From: Myxococcus xanthus
GTDB taxonomy: Bacteria > Myxococcota > Myxococcia > Myxococcales > Myxococcaceae
DNA: 45,765 bases
Reading direction: 5' to 3'
Assembly (NCBI RefSeq): GCF_900106535.1
Contig: NZ_FNOH01000027.1
Location: 1 to 45,765 of the forward strand
The notes beneath the pieces were generated by a model, which saw only the letters and a list, made by a program, of their open reading frames with translations, was not told the DNA's origin and ran no database searches. A program made the translations under genes and the position numbers. This document shows positions 8,227 through 17,600 of the stretch, in pieces; within the stretch, counting starts at the first letter, position 1, and each line of letters starts with the position of its first letter.

Positions 8227-9188
8227 TTACGGGTTCAAGGCCATGAACTCGAAGACTTCGGGGGCGCCGTCGTCCTCGAGTTCGAGTGCGTCGAGCGTCA
8301 ACGCGGTCTGAGGTCCATTCACCAGGGGAATGTCCTCACTGACGCCCTGGTCGAGCACCCACTCCTTTGGCGAGGCACTCGGCGGCCATTGGACGGTGAC
8401 GTGCGGCCGGTCGATGGGCGCCATCGTCCCGTCGGGCTGCTGGAGCTGGACGGCGAGCTTGAGCTGTCCCAGTTGCTGGACCTGGTAGTGGAAGCGAAAC
8501 CGGCCCGCGGGGATGTTCAGCACAGGTGCGGCGTCCAGCAACTGGCCCGTGGCGGAATAGAGCTGGAACTTGCCGCCTCCCGCGAAGCGCAGGGCGAGCG
8601 GATAGGGCCCGGGCACCAGCGGCTCCCCGCTCCATCCCGCCAGGCCCGAGGTCCCCGTGGCCTGTGCCAGGGGATGGGCATCCCCCAGCGTGAGTTCCAC
8701 GCCGCTGACACCCGCGGCATCGTGCTTCCATTGAAGCAGGAACTCGGGGCGCGCCCCCACTTCGACAGGGACCAGGCACACCGGGCAGGTGTTCAAGATC
8801 ACCGGCTGCTCCCGGGCCCCTGGATTCAGGAGCAGGTCGTCCACCGCCGAGAGGCCATCCACCGTGACGGTGTAGGTCCCCGCATCCAAGGGCAGGAACC
8901 GAGCCACGCCATCGCCTTGCGTCGCGGCCGTCATGTCATTCACGGCGTAGCGCAGGACGCGGCCCTTGGGCTGCATGGCCTTGTTGCGGTGCGGATCGTA
9001 CACGGGGGAATGAGCCGTATGGCACGTCCCGACAGCGACACCTGGACCTGCCCCAGCATCTCCTGGGTGTCTGTCCGATAGACGAGCACCAACAACCCCG
9101 TCCGGTGCTGGACACAGGGAAGCGTCGAAGTCCCCACGACGGTCGACGCGGTCTTCTCCGCGGCCTTCAGGGCGGCGGCGAGATTCAT
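8227..9188 (-). pseudogene. Beta-sandwich-rich protein of unknown function, frameshifted
   Basis: The gene starts at ATG 9188 (MNLAAALKAAEKTAS) with coding-like sequence through MLGQVQVSLSG. Near 9015-9035 the frame shifts, and a second minus-strand frame continues naturally (SPVYDPHRNKAMQPKG, then LDAGTYTVTVDGLSAV) to the stop at 8227. The reconstructed product is about 320 residues and contains repeated Ig/prealbumin-like strands (GTYTVTVDG, GPYPLALRF, GRFRFHYQV). A Cys pair CPVC may bind metal. Either the gene is broken or the base count in this short stretch is wrong. Its start overlaps the stop of the upstream 91-codon gene by four bases (ATGA), and the nitrilase-like gene follows by 12 bases, so all three look translationally coupled. 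Confidence 0.6.
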
Positions 9189-9460
9189 CCTTCCCCCTGG
9201 CGCGCCTGAGCCAGCTCCAAACGCGCATAGATGAGATTGAGCTTCTCGGAAGCCGGCCGCTGAGCTTCCGTGAGCAGGTCTCCCATCCAGCGGGTGGCTG
9301 GCGCCTTCTCGAACCCGGGCCCGAATTCGATGAACAAGAAGACGTACAACGTCACCTCCCGGGCGTCCGTGATGCCGTGACGCTCGGCATGGGCGATGCC
9401 ATCCTCCACCGCGCCGCGCAGGGCCCTCGCATCCTGGAGTCGCACGTCTCCGGGAAACAC
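9185..9460 (-). CDS. Small T6SS-neighbourhood-like protein (possibly 5'-truncated)
   Basis: A 91-residue product from GTG 9460. The pattern DARALRGAVEDGIAHAERHGI, then VTLYVFLFIEFGPGF, then a Trp-Met helix and EKLNLIYARLEL, recalls small helical proteins often encoded next to type VI secretion effectors and PAAR-like proteins. Those relatives usually have 40-60 more N-terminal residues. Here the same frame reads back through FNCFYFAETLQSLPSV to a TGA at 9512-9514, with more protein-like sequence (LEVAFQEY) beyond it, so the true start may have been lost. The stop overlaps the next start (ATGA). Function is unknown; an adaptor or chaperone for the downstream proteins is an inference. Confidence 0.5.
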   Translation of the reverse strand: MFPGDVRLQDARALRGAVEDGIAHAERHGITDAREVTLYVFLFIEFGPGFEKAPATRWMGDLLTEAQRPASEKLNLIYARLELAQARQGEG

Positions 9461-9583
9461 CGAGGGCAGGCTTTGGAGCGTCTCCGCGAAATAGAAGCAA
9501 TTAAAGAAAAATCAATACTCTTGGAATGCCACTTCCAGCCTGCCTTGCTGGAGGGCTTCGCGCCGGGACTACAGTGCGCGGCC

Positions 9584-10060
9584 ATGACAACCCGATTCCA
9601 CCTGCGGTCCCTCTCCATAGGCCTGGTACTGTTCCTGGCGGGCCCCGCAGGCAGCGTCTCCGCCGCACCGAAGGTGACCATCAGCGACATCCAGGCCCAG
9701 GTCTACGACCGGCAGCAGGGCGCCGTCGTCGCGATGGATGCGGCTTCCGACCCCTACGGGATGAACGTGGACGCCTTCATCGTCGTGAAAATCCAAGGGA
9801 CCTATGAGGGTGACGCGCCGCTGAAGCTGAAGCTGCTGGTCAGCGCGCCCAAGGAGTCCTCCGAAGCGGCGGGTGACCGGCCTGCCTGGAAGGTGACTCA
9901 GACGCGCGACCTGGCGGTGCTCACGGAGAATGGCGTCACGCAGGTGCCCTTCATCCTCCCGTACCACTGCGCCTCCACGGTCAAGGTGACGGCCACGCTG
10001 ACGGGCGGCGGACTCAAGGCCAGCAAGACGCTCGACACATCCTTCCCCTGCGCCGAGTAG
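9584..10060 (+). CDS. Small exported protein of unknown function
   Basis: A 158-residue protein with a clear Sec signal peptide (TTRFHLRSLSIGLVLFLAG, cleavage near SVSAAPK). The mature part is beta-rich, with conserved-looking strands VTISDIQAQVYD, AFIVVKIQGTY and a late pair of Cys (YHCAST, SFPCAE) that could form a disulphide. No enzyme motif was found. ATG 9584 is chosen because it starts the signal peptide; the open frame continues further 5'. It is divergent from the 91-codon gene, so the AT-rich stretch at 9480-9530 probably holds promoters for both directions. Confidence 0.75.
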   Translation: MTTRFHLRSLSIGLVLFLAGPAGSVSAAPKVTISDIQAQVYDRQQGAVVAMDAASDPYGMNVDAFIVVKIQGTYEGDAPLKLKLLVSAPKESSEAAGDRPAWKVTQTRDLAVLTENGVTQVPFILPYHCASTVKVTATLTGGGLKASKTLDTSFPCAE

Positions 10061-10076
10061 CCCGTATGCTCGGGGC

Positions 10077-11015
10077 GTGAGGTGGATGCGTCAGGCAGGA
10101 CAAGCGTGGGGCCCGGGGCCCTGGAGGATGGCACTCGCCAGTTCCTCCCGGTGGCAACCGAAGGAGCCTTCACGAGCGAGGCAGCGCCACCGAAGCGTCT
10201 TGGCCCTGGCGCGTGTCTCCCGCGCCTTCGAGTTTCCCCGCACGATTCTGCACGTCGCGAAGTCCGCCAGTGGTCCCATCATCGTCAGTGAAGACGACGA
10301 GGGCCGCCGCTACCTCCAGTTCGGGTGGATTGGCGCCTTCCAGAGCGCGATGTGGCCGGGCTTCCCTCTGCGCCTGGAGCTGGACTACACGCGAGCGGTG
10401 GTGGCGACGCTGGCCTTCGTGCCCGAGCCCTCGCGCCTGCTCGTCGTGGGACTGGGAGGTGGCACCATTCCCACCTTCCTCCGCGCGGTGCTCCCGCATG
10501 CGCACATCGACGCGGTGGAAATCCAGCCCCAGGTGCTGGACATGGCCCGGCGCTACTTCGACTTCCGCGAGGACGAGGCCCTGCACGCCCATCTCGCGGA
10601 CGGGCGGCGTTTCATCGAATCACCCGGGGCGCCGTATGACGTCATCATCCTGGATGCCTACGGCACGCGAAGCATCCCGCCGGCGCTGGCGACGCAGGAG
10701 TTCCTGCGGGCCACGCAGGCCAGGCTGACGCCGGACGGGGTGGTGGTGGGCAACGTGCTCCGGAAGTCAGGCCGGCCCGGCTCACTGATGGACCCGCTGT
10801 GGCAGGCCAGCTTCCCGCAACTCTACGCCTTCGACGTGCAGGCGTCGGACAACCGCATCCTCGTGGGGCTGCCCCATGCGCGCAGGCTCCTCCGTGCGAG
10901 ATTGCTGGCACGCGCCGGGCAGCTCGCGCGCAAATGGGGCGTGCCCTTCAACCTCCGCGCACGGGTGGCCCGCCGCGTGAGCGGCAGCCGCGGCCCTGCG
11001 AACAGCCACGGCTGA
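10077..11015 (+). CDS. Spermidine-synthase-like methyltransferase-fold protein
   Basis: A 312-codon frame from GTG 10077. The core from about residue 55 fits polyamine aminopropyltransferase-like proteins: a beta-strand N-terminal piece (ILHVAKSASGPIIVSEDDEG, then RYLQFG), the nucleotide-binding glycine loop VVGLGGGTIPTF, an acidic ribose-binding residue in DAVEIQPQVL, LADGRRFI, and YDVIILDAYG in the gatekeeper region. Members transfer aminopropyl groups from decarboxylated S-adenosylmethionine to putrescine, but many bacterial relatives lack polyamine-binding residues and have other roles. The first 45 residues are Arg/Ser-rich and may not be translated; ATG codons at 10086 or 10128 are alternative starts. 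It follows the exported protein by 16 bases and may be co-transcribed. Confidence 0.75.
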   Translation: MRWMRQAGQAWGPGPWRMALASSSRWQPKEPSRARQRHRSVLALARVSRAFEFPRTILHVAKSASGPIIVSEDDEGRRYLQFGWIGAFQSAMWPGFPLRLELDYTRAVVATLAFVPEPSRLLVVGLGGGTIPTFLRAVLPHAHIDAVEIQPQVLDMARRYFDFREDEALHAHLADGRRFIESPGAPYDVIILDAYGTRSIPPALATQEFLRATQARLTPDGVVVGNVLRKSGRPGSLMDPLWQASFPQLYAFDVQASDNRILVGLPHARRLLRARLLARAGQLARKWGVPFNLRARVARRVSGSRGPANSHG

Positions 11016-11337
11016 CGCGCAGGTGTCGACTGACGTCGAAGACGCCAGCGCCCCAGCGATTTCCACATCCAACGACGCGCGCACCGTGCCGTGGAAGACA
11101 GAGTCCGCCAGCCCATCGTGCGGGGGCTCAATCGTCACCAGCAGGCCAGTAAAGCCGAAGCCGAGCGCAAGCACTACTCAAGAACAACATATCCAGAATT
11201 AACTGCATATTGCGCACTCCTGACAAACTGTGCAGATTCGAACTGTGGGGCTTGAAGCCAAACAAACCCACAGTTGGTCCTCAAATCAAAACCATGAGCG
11301 CAGCGGCCTCCAGCACGCCCCGAACGTGAGAACATCC
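11016..11337. other. Intergenic region before Cys-rich lipoprotein
   Basis: There are 322 bases without a convincing gene. A minus-strand frame at about 11030-11174 reads like protein (LGFGFTGLLVTIEPPHDGLA) but has no clear context and may be a relic. The AT-rich part from about 11170 to 11300 probably contains the promoter of the lipoprotein gene and holds an inverted repeat at 11241-11275. Confidence 0.4.
11241..11275. repeat. Inverted repeat upstream of lipoprotein gene
   Basis: Perfect 9-base arms AACTGTGGG and CCCACAGTT are separated by 17 bases, about 60-100 bases before the lipoprotein start. A third AACTGTG copy lies just 5' (11226-11232). This could be a regulator site or a leader hairpin. 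Confidence 0.5.
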
Positions 11338-13596
11338 ATGAATAGGAAACCTGACGTCTACACACTCATCCTGACATCCTGGGCCGCCCTGGCCGTCGGA
11401 TGTGGCACGCCCAGCGAGCCTCCCACCTCCACGGCGTCCACGGAGGCTGGCTTCACAGCCCAGGTTGAGGAGGCGAACGAAGTCTCCGAGGACGTATCCA
11501 CAGAAGGGCTCGACACCGCGTTGTCCAGCTCAGCCACGGTCCTGGGGCGCTTCTCGCGCTACTGCGGCAAGGTCAACAGCCACCAGTCTCCTGGGGGCAC
11601 CTGGACGGCGGACCCCGACTGCACCTCGGGTTGCAACATCGGCGGCCTCGCCTACTGCCAGAAGTTCTGGCCGGGCTCCACCGCCATCCGTCAGGTCGCC
11701 GTCTCCTCGAAGCCCAACAACGCCTGGCGGACGGCTGGCTGTGGCGTCATCGTCGACGACTACGACGGCACCGACGAGTTCGAATGTACCGTCGAGCCCT
11801 ACTGCGGCGACGGCATCTGTCACACCGACAATGGCGAATCGCCGTCGACCTGCGCCGCCGACTGCGGCACGTGCGGAGACAACGTCTGCAACAACGGTGA
11901 GAACTACATCGTGTGCTCGGAAGACTGCGGCCCTTCGAGCGCCTGCGGGGACGGTGCCTGCAACAACGGCGAGACGCACGCCACGTGCGCCGCGGACTGC
12001 GTGGCCCCCGCCCTGGTAACGACTCCAGACTTCCCGACTGGCGTGCTCCAGTTCGCGACGGAAGAGGCCTTCAACTCGCTCTACCATGCCCTCGAGGCCA
12101 CGCCCGCGGCCGCGTCTTCGCTGCCCAACGGGTTCAACCACCTCAAGGGCCACCTGAGCCAGTTCCCCATCAACGAAACCACCTATGAAGTCGACCGGGC
12201 CGAGTATCTGCGCGACCTGAAGTTCCACATCATCCCGGACGAGGGTCTCCAGTATCTCGTCAACCCGGACATGCAGGTGCTCGCAGGTGGCAAGCTCTAT
12301 CAGTTCACGGATATCGGTCTGTTCCAGGTCGACCTCAACAACCTGGCCTGGTTCAAGACATGGCTCGCGGCGAACCAGGAGCGCATCGACTTCGATCCAA
12401 ACTTCAAGACAGTCCCGGGGGAGGTCGACCTCGGCGACGGGCGCTACCAGGTGAGCACCGGCGTCGTTCGCATCGACATGCTCAAGGAGAAGATGGCGGG
12501 CAGCGACACCACCCCGGACCCTACTGAAACGGTCCTGGGGCGCTTCTCGCGCTACTGCGGCAAGGTCAACAGCCACCAGTCTCCAGGGGGCACCTGGACG
12601 GCGGACCCCGACTGCACCTCGGGCTGCAACATCGGCGGCCTCTCCTACTGCCAGAAGTTCTGGCCGGGCTCCACCGCCATCCGCCAGGTCGCCGTCTCCT
12701 CGAAGCCCAACAACGCCTGGCGGACGGCCGGCTGTGGCTTCATCGTCGACGACTACGACGGCACCGACGAGTTCGAATGCGTGGCCAACTCCCCCTTCGC
12801 CACCGCGGTGGCGCAGGAGCAGCTCAAGGGCGAATCAGGTGGCGACAAGTGCAACCCGCCGCTGCCCGCCTATCAATTGCTGACGGTGGGAAGCGGGTTC
12901 AACAAGGAAGGCACCGCGCAGTTCGGTGACCGGCGCTTCATCTTCAAGACGAAGAAGCTCAACCTCTTTCTGTTCCGCTCCATCTCCATCAAGGGGAAGC
13001 TCCAGCGCAGGAAGAAGGCGCTCTTCGTGAAGTACTGGGGCCCGTCGTATGCGGATGAAATCGTTGTCGGCATCGACAACATGGACCTGCATACCAGCTA
13101 CATCTTCCCCACGCCGCACACCTACAACACGCTCGCCAAGCCGAACTTCACGAAGATCGTCAAGTTCAAGCTAGGCAACTGGCTGTTCGACGCGATGAAC
13201 ATCGACGTCAACATCAACGCCCTCCGCTTCAACCTCACTCAGGCGCAGATCAACTCCTTTGTGAACAACCAGCTCAACCAATTCATCGGAGGCCAACTCA
13301 ACAACGTGTGGGCTGGCATCGAACGAGGAATCATCAACGCAATCGACCCGACCTACATCAGCCGGTACGCGGAATACACCAAGAAGGTCAACTCACTGAA
13401 AGAGCAGAACCGGTTCCGCATCACGCTCGGAAAGGCCGAGAAGCACCGGGGCTACAGCCACAAGAACAGTTGGACCTTCGACTGGAACGTGGCGGTCGGC
13501 CAGAGCACGTACTCGTACGACATGAAGGCCGGCAGCTTCCTGGGCCGCGCCAGGGTCGGCTGCAGTTGGCACGGAATCCGGATCGTGCGGCAGTAA
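11338..13596 (+). CDS. Cys-rich lipoprotein with duplicated domain
   Basis: A 752-residue lipoprotein: signal peptide with lipobox LAVGC (Cys22). An 84-residue domain (TVLGRFSRYCGKVNSH ... DGTDEFEC) with six Cys follows. Next come three CGDGxCxxGE-type Cys repeats, each ending in a CAADC-like motif, a form common in myxobacterial surface proteins. After an alpha/beta central region the same 84-residue domain occurs again with only two amino-acid changes. The last 270 residues are basic and amphipathic (KTKKLNLFLFRSISIKGK), with repeated Asn/Gln helices, and resemble no family I recognise. The frame extends upstream to 11230, but ATG 11338 starts the lipoprotein signal. A hairpin terminator follows the stop. 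Role unknown; outer-surface binding is plausible. Confidence 0.8.
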   Translation: MNRKPDVYTLILTSWAALAVGCGTPSEPPTSTASTEAGFTAQVEEANEVSEDVSTEGLDTALSSSATVLGRFSRYCGKVNSHQSPGGTWTADPDCTSGCNIGGLAYCQKFWPGSTAIRQVAVSSKPNNAWRTAGCGVIVDDYDGTDEFECTVEPYCGDGICHTDNGESPSTCAADCGTCGDNVCNNGENYIVCSEDCGPSSACGDGACNNGETHATCAADCVAPALVTTPDFPTGVLQFATEEAFNSLYHALEATPAAASSLPNGFNHLKGHLSQFPINETTYEVDRAEYLRDLKFHIIPDEGLQYLVNPDMQVLAGGKLYQFTDIGLFQVDLNNLAWFKTWLAANQERIDFDPNFKTVPGEVDLGDGRYQVSTGVVRIDMLKEKMAGSDTTPDPTETVLGRFSRYCGKVNSHQSPGGTWTADPDCTSGCNIGGLSYCQKFWPGSTAIRQVAVSSKPNNAWRTAGCGFIVDDYDGTDEFECVANSPFATAVAQEQLKGESGGDKCNPPLPAYQLLTVGSGFNKEGTAQFGDRRFIFKTKKLNLFLFRSISIKGKLQRRKKALFVKYWGPSYADEIVVGIDNMDLHTSYIFPTPHTYNTLAKPNFTKIVKFKLGNWLFDAMNIDVNINALRFNLTQAQINSFVNNQLNQFIGGQLNNVWAGIERGIINAIDPTYISRYAEYTKKVNSLKEQNRFRITLGKAEKHRGYSHKNSWTFDWNVAVGQSTYSYDMKAGSFLGRARVGCSWHGIRIVRQ
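11536..11786 (+). repeat. 251-bp internal duplication, copy 1
   Basis: It is identical in length to 12529-12779 and I count six mismatches by eye, of which four are silent. It encodes the first copy of the six-Cys domain of the lipoprotein. The similarity at silent positions points to recent duplication or gene conversion. Confidence 0.9.
12529..12779 (+). repeat. 251-bp internal duplication, copy 2
   Basis: Second copy of the 11536-11786 repeat, in the same reading frame, 742 bases downstream of the first. The two coding changes are Ala to Ser in the GGLxYC segment and Val to Phe after GCG. Confidence 0.9.
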
Positions 13597-13609
13597 TGCG
13601 TTGAAAGCG

Positions 13610-13636
13610 GCCCCCTGCCCCGTACGGACAGGGGGC
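13610..13636. terminator. Bidirectional terminator hairpin
   Basis: Perfect 8-base arms GCCCCCTG / CAGGGGGC with an 11-base loop, 14 bases after the lipoprotein stop and 25 bases from the 3' end of the convergent PhnB-like gene. Confidence 0.65.
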
Positions 13637-13660
13637 GGCACCACCGTGCCGTCGGGCAGC

Positions 13661-14137
13661 CTACGGGTCCGCACCGTCGTACGCGCGCTGCAAGCCCTGG
13701 ATGTCGAGCTTCACCATGCCCAGCATGGCTTCCATCACCCGGCGCGCCTTCTCCGGGTCCTTGTCATTCAGCATCTTCCCCAGCACGGACGGGATGATTT
13801 GCCAGGACAGGCCGAAGCGGTCCTTGAGCCAGCCACACTGCTGCGTCTGGCCTCCTCCCTCCAGGAGCTTCGACCACAGCTCATCCACCTCTTCCTGCGT
13901 CTGACAGTCCACGAACAGGGAGATGGCCTCGGTGAACTTGTAGTGAGGCCCTCCGTTCAGCGCCATGAACTGCTGTCCATGGAGCTGGAACGTGCCAGAG
14001 ACGACCGGCGCCGTGTCCGAGTCCCCGGCGCGGTTGAGGCTCAGAATCTTCGCGTCCTTCTTGAAGACGGACACGTAGAACTTCATGGCTTCTTCCGCGT
14101 TGCCGTCGAACCACAGGAAGGGCGTGATCTTCTGCAT
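13661..14137 (-). CDS. PhnB-like VOC-fold protein
   Basis: A 158-residue protein of the PhnB / 3-demethylubiquinone-methyltransferase-like branch of the vicinal-oxygen-chelate superfamily. Typical features are the opening ITPFLWFDGNAEEAMKFY, FQLHGQQFMALNGGP, the helix EEVDELWSKLLEGG and the closing CGWLKDRFGLSWQIIP. The C-terminal extension KARRVMEAMLGMVKLDI is also normal for the group. Most members have no proven activity. The start ATG 14137 is supported by GAGGAG eight bases upstream. It is the second gene after a broken TetR gene in the same direction, which would have regulated it. Confidence 0.88.
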   Translation of the reverse strand: MQKITPFLWFDGNAEEAMKFYVSVFKKDAKILSLNRAGDSDTAPVVSGTFQLHGQQFMALNGGPHYKFTEAISLFVDCQTQEEVDELWSKLLEGGGQTQQCGWLKDRFGLSWQIIPSVLGKMLNDKDPEKARRVMEAMLGMVKLDIQGLQRAYDGADP

Positions 14138-14154
14138 GGTGCGTTCTCCTCTGT

Positions 14155-14460
14155 TCAGGATGCGCCCGGCGTCAGGCGCGCTTGGATTGCTTGGAAGTAC
14201 GTGCGCATCTGGCGCAGGTTCTCGATGACCATTTCGGGCCGCTGCCGCGTCTTGCCCACCAGCATCGAGCCCTGCCACGTGCTGTAGAGCATCCAGGCCA
14301 CGGCGTCGGGGTCGAAGCCCACGCGTGGCGGATGCAGCCGCTTCGCCTCCGTGAGCAGCGCCGACCCAGGCCTCCATGTGGCCTTCACCCGCCTGACGCA
14401 CGGTGGCGCTGGACAGCGCCAGTTCCTGGGAAAGCAGGCCCACCCTACAGGTGAGCATCC
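14155..14460 (-). pseudogene. TetR-family regulator fragment (C-terminal part, frameshifted)
   Basis: Two overlapping minus-strand frames give the C-terminal ligand domain of a TetR regulator: GLLSQELALSSATVRQAGEG in one frame, then LLTEAKRL ... AVAWMLYSTWQGSMLVGKTR and IENLRQMRTYFQAIQARL in the other, to a stop at 14155. The N-terminal DNA-binding half is absent, and sequence 5' of about 14460 is unrelated. The gene is thus truncated and frameshifted. Its stop is 18 bases before the PhnB-like start, consistent with a former two-gene operon. Confidence 0.7.
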
Positions 14461-14675
14461 CGCCGTGCTGTATTGAATCCACCCCCACCCCGTCAAGCGA
14501 CAGGGGGAACGGAAGCTTCCAGCGCCGTGAGCCTGGAGACGCACAGAATGCACAACTGAGACACGGTCGACGTTGCCCATCCGACCCTGCAGCGGATAAT
14601 CCGCTGAAAATGACTCACAGCGTCGGGTTCACGGCTCGAGCCGTCCCGCCGCTCCTTTCAAACCGGAGTTCCTGG

Positions 14676-17600
14676 ATGCAGTCACATCGCGCGGTCTGGA
14701 GCAGGCGCCTGATACTCGTGGGGAGCGTCATCCTCCTGTCATGCGGGAAGGAGGGATTGACGCCTCCGAGTGACGACGCGCTGGCCGCCGCACGAGGCCA
14801 GGCCCTGCCCCAGTGGAAACAAGCCCCTTCCGCCACCACCGCCCTGGCGCTGGCACTGGCCTACTTCCCCGACCTTGAAACGGGTCCGGCCCCTTCGGCG
14901 CCCTCGGCCCGGCTGCTCGATGCGCAGCTCAGGAATGACGGAGGGCTGACGCTGACCACGCGTGGACTGACCTTCCAGGTCCAGCCGGCGGCCTCCACCC
15001 CGGGCACGCTCCACCGCGAGCGCTTCGCCGCGTTCCAGGGCGAGCGGCACCTCTGGTGGCCCGCGGGAAGCACGCAGACCACCGAACAGGGCTGGCGCAC
15101 CTCGCGGGTCGAGGAGGCGTGGATCCTGGACGCGGTACCGGAGACGCGCGGCGACAAGCCGTCGCACCGCGCCGAGTACACCGTCACGTTGCCGGCCTCC
15201 GTCCGGCACATCCAGGACACGGGCGACTACCTCCAGTTCCTGGATGAAAGCGCGCGCCCCGTGCTCCGCTTCCATCCCGCCGTGGTGCGAGACGCCAACG
15301 GTCACTCGCGCGCGGGCAGCACGCGGCTCGCGGGTGGACGCATGAATCCGCGCACCCAGGTGTTCGACGTGGACGGCGCGCAGGTCCGCATCACGACCGA
15401 GGTCTCGCTCGCCGGACTCACCGCGCCGCTCGTCGTCGACCCAGGCTGGTCCTCCACCGCCGCCATGGCGGAAGCCCGCGCTCAGCACACCGGCCTCCTG
15501 CTCGGCACCGGCCAGTTGCTGGTCGTCGGTGGCGTCAACCGCCTGGGCTTCGTGGCTTCGTCCGAACGCTACGACCCCGAAACCGACACATGGAGCGCGG
15601 CGGCCGCCGCCGGGATTTCAGGCAACGTCACCCTTTCCGCGCGCCTCTCCGACGGGCGTGCGCTCGTGCTGGCGGACGGCTCCACGTCGGGGCGCATCTA
15701 CGACCCCGCGACGGACACCTGGTCGGCCACGGGCCCCATGGCCGCGCCCCGCCCCCTGGCCACCCTCACGCGGCTCGGCTCCGGTCAATTCCTCATCGCG
15801 GGCGGCAGCAATCTCGCGACCGCCGAACTGTATGACCCCGCGAGCAACACGTTCCTCCCCACCGGAAGCCTCCTGAGCGTCCGTCGCGCCCACACCGCCA
15901 CGCTGCTGCGGAGCGGGCAGGTGCTCGCGGTGAGCGGCTTCAACAACGTGAACGACGAAGTCCCGGGCGCCGACCTCTACGACCCGGTGGCGGGAACATG
16001 GACCGCCGCCGCGCCGCCCCTGGTCCCAAGGCACTACGCCACCGCCACCCTGCTCCCCGATGGCCGCGTGCTGCTCGTGGGCGGATTCACCTCGGGCGGT
16101 ATCGTCACCACGCATGCCGAGCTCTATGACCCGACGGCCAACACCTGGACGGCCACCGGCGGCCTGAATTTCGCGCGCAACGGCCACACCGCCACGCTGC
16201 TGCCCGACGGTCGGGTGCTCGTCGTGGGCGGCTCCAACGCCGCGCGAGATGCCCAACCGGCATCCGAACTCTACGACCCCGCCACCGGCACGTGGACCCT
16301 CGCGGGCTCCATGGCGACTGGCCGGGAGAACAGCACCACGACCCTGCTCCCCTCCGGCAAGGTCCTCACCGCCGGAGGCTTCCACTCCAATCCGTCAACC
16401 ACGTTCTACGCGGACACGGAGGTCTATGACCCTGGCGTCCAGGGCTGGGCCGCGGCGGGAACCCTGGGCGGTCCTCGCATTGACCCGCTGATGGCGCTGC
16501 TGCCCACGAACCGCGTCCTCGTGGCGGGTGGCCGTGACGGAGCGGGCACCGCGCTGGCGTCCGCCTCGCTGTATGACCGGACGACGAACGCCTGGTCCGC
16601 GACCGCGGGCCTCTCCACCGCGCGAGCCGATGCCACGGCGACGACGCTGGCCTCGGGCGAGCTGCTCGTCGTGGGTGGCACGAACGCAGGCGGCACGCTG
16701 AACTCGGCAGAGCGCTATTCGCCGACCACGAACACCTGGAGCCCCGCGGCGTCACTCACCCGCGCGAGACACCTGCACACCGCGACGCGCCTGCCGGATG
16801 GCCGGGTGCTCGTCGTCGGTGGCCAGGACGGCGCGGACGTGCTCGCCTCCGCGGAGCTGTACGACCCGGGCACCCAGGCGTGGACCACCGTGGCGTCCGC
16901 GGCCGGGGCGCGCACCGCGCACGCCGCCGCCCTGCTGCCGGATGGACGGGTGCTCATCGCGGGAGGACGTGACGCGGGTGGAGCAGCCCTCGCGTCGGCG
17001 GAGGTGTACGACGCCACCACCAACACCTGGGCGCCCGTCGCCGGCCTCGCCCAGGGACGTGAGCGCTTCACGCTGACGCTGCTGCCCGCCGGAGAGCTCC
17101 TGGCGGCGGGCGGCGCCGCGGGAGGCGTGGCGCTCGCCACCACGGAGCGGTACTCGGCCGCCGCGAACACCTGGACGCCGGACAGCCCGCTGACGCAAGC
17201 GCGCTGGCGTCACACCGCCACCCTGATGCCGTCCGGTACGCTCCTGGTCGCCGGAGGCCTGAGCGCGCCAGACACCTACGTGGCCTCGGCCGAAACCTAC
17301 GGCGCCCCCTCGCGGACCTGGACACCGGTCATCGCGCCCGACGTGCGGGGTGGGGCCGTCGCCGTTGCCTTGCCCACGGGCGAGGTCCTGCTCGCGGGAG
17401 GCACGGCCGCCACCACGGCCGAGCGCTACGAGGACGTCCTCGCGCCTCCCGCCTGGCGTCCGGTCGTCTCCGCGCCGGAGACGCTCTACCAGACCTGCCC
17501 CACCGTCATCGAAGGCCAGGGCTTCCGGGGCATCTCGGGCGCGTCCAGCGGCAGCTACCTGGACTCGCCAACGGACTTCCCCCTGGTGCGCCTGCGCGCC

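Noticed and set aside
6694..9081. A 795-codon open frame on the plus strand opposite the nitrilase-like gene
   Set aside because: It has no family motifs and is Arg/Leu/Val-rich in the way expected of an antisense shadow of a high-GC gene; the minus strand carries clear catalytic motifs.
15450..17430. Approximate 150-base tandem DNA repeats
   Set aside because: Fully explained by the kelch units of the encoded protein; the DNA copies are diverged, so this is not a satellite or CRISPR array.
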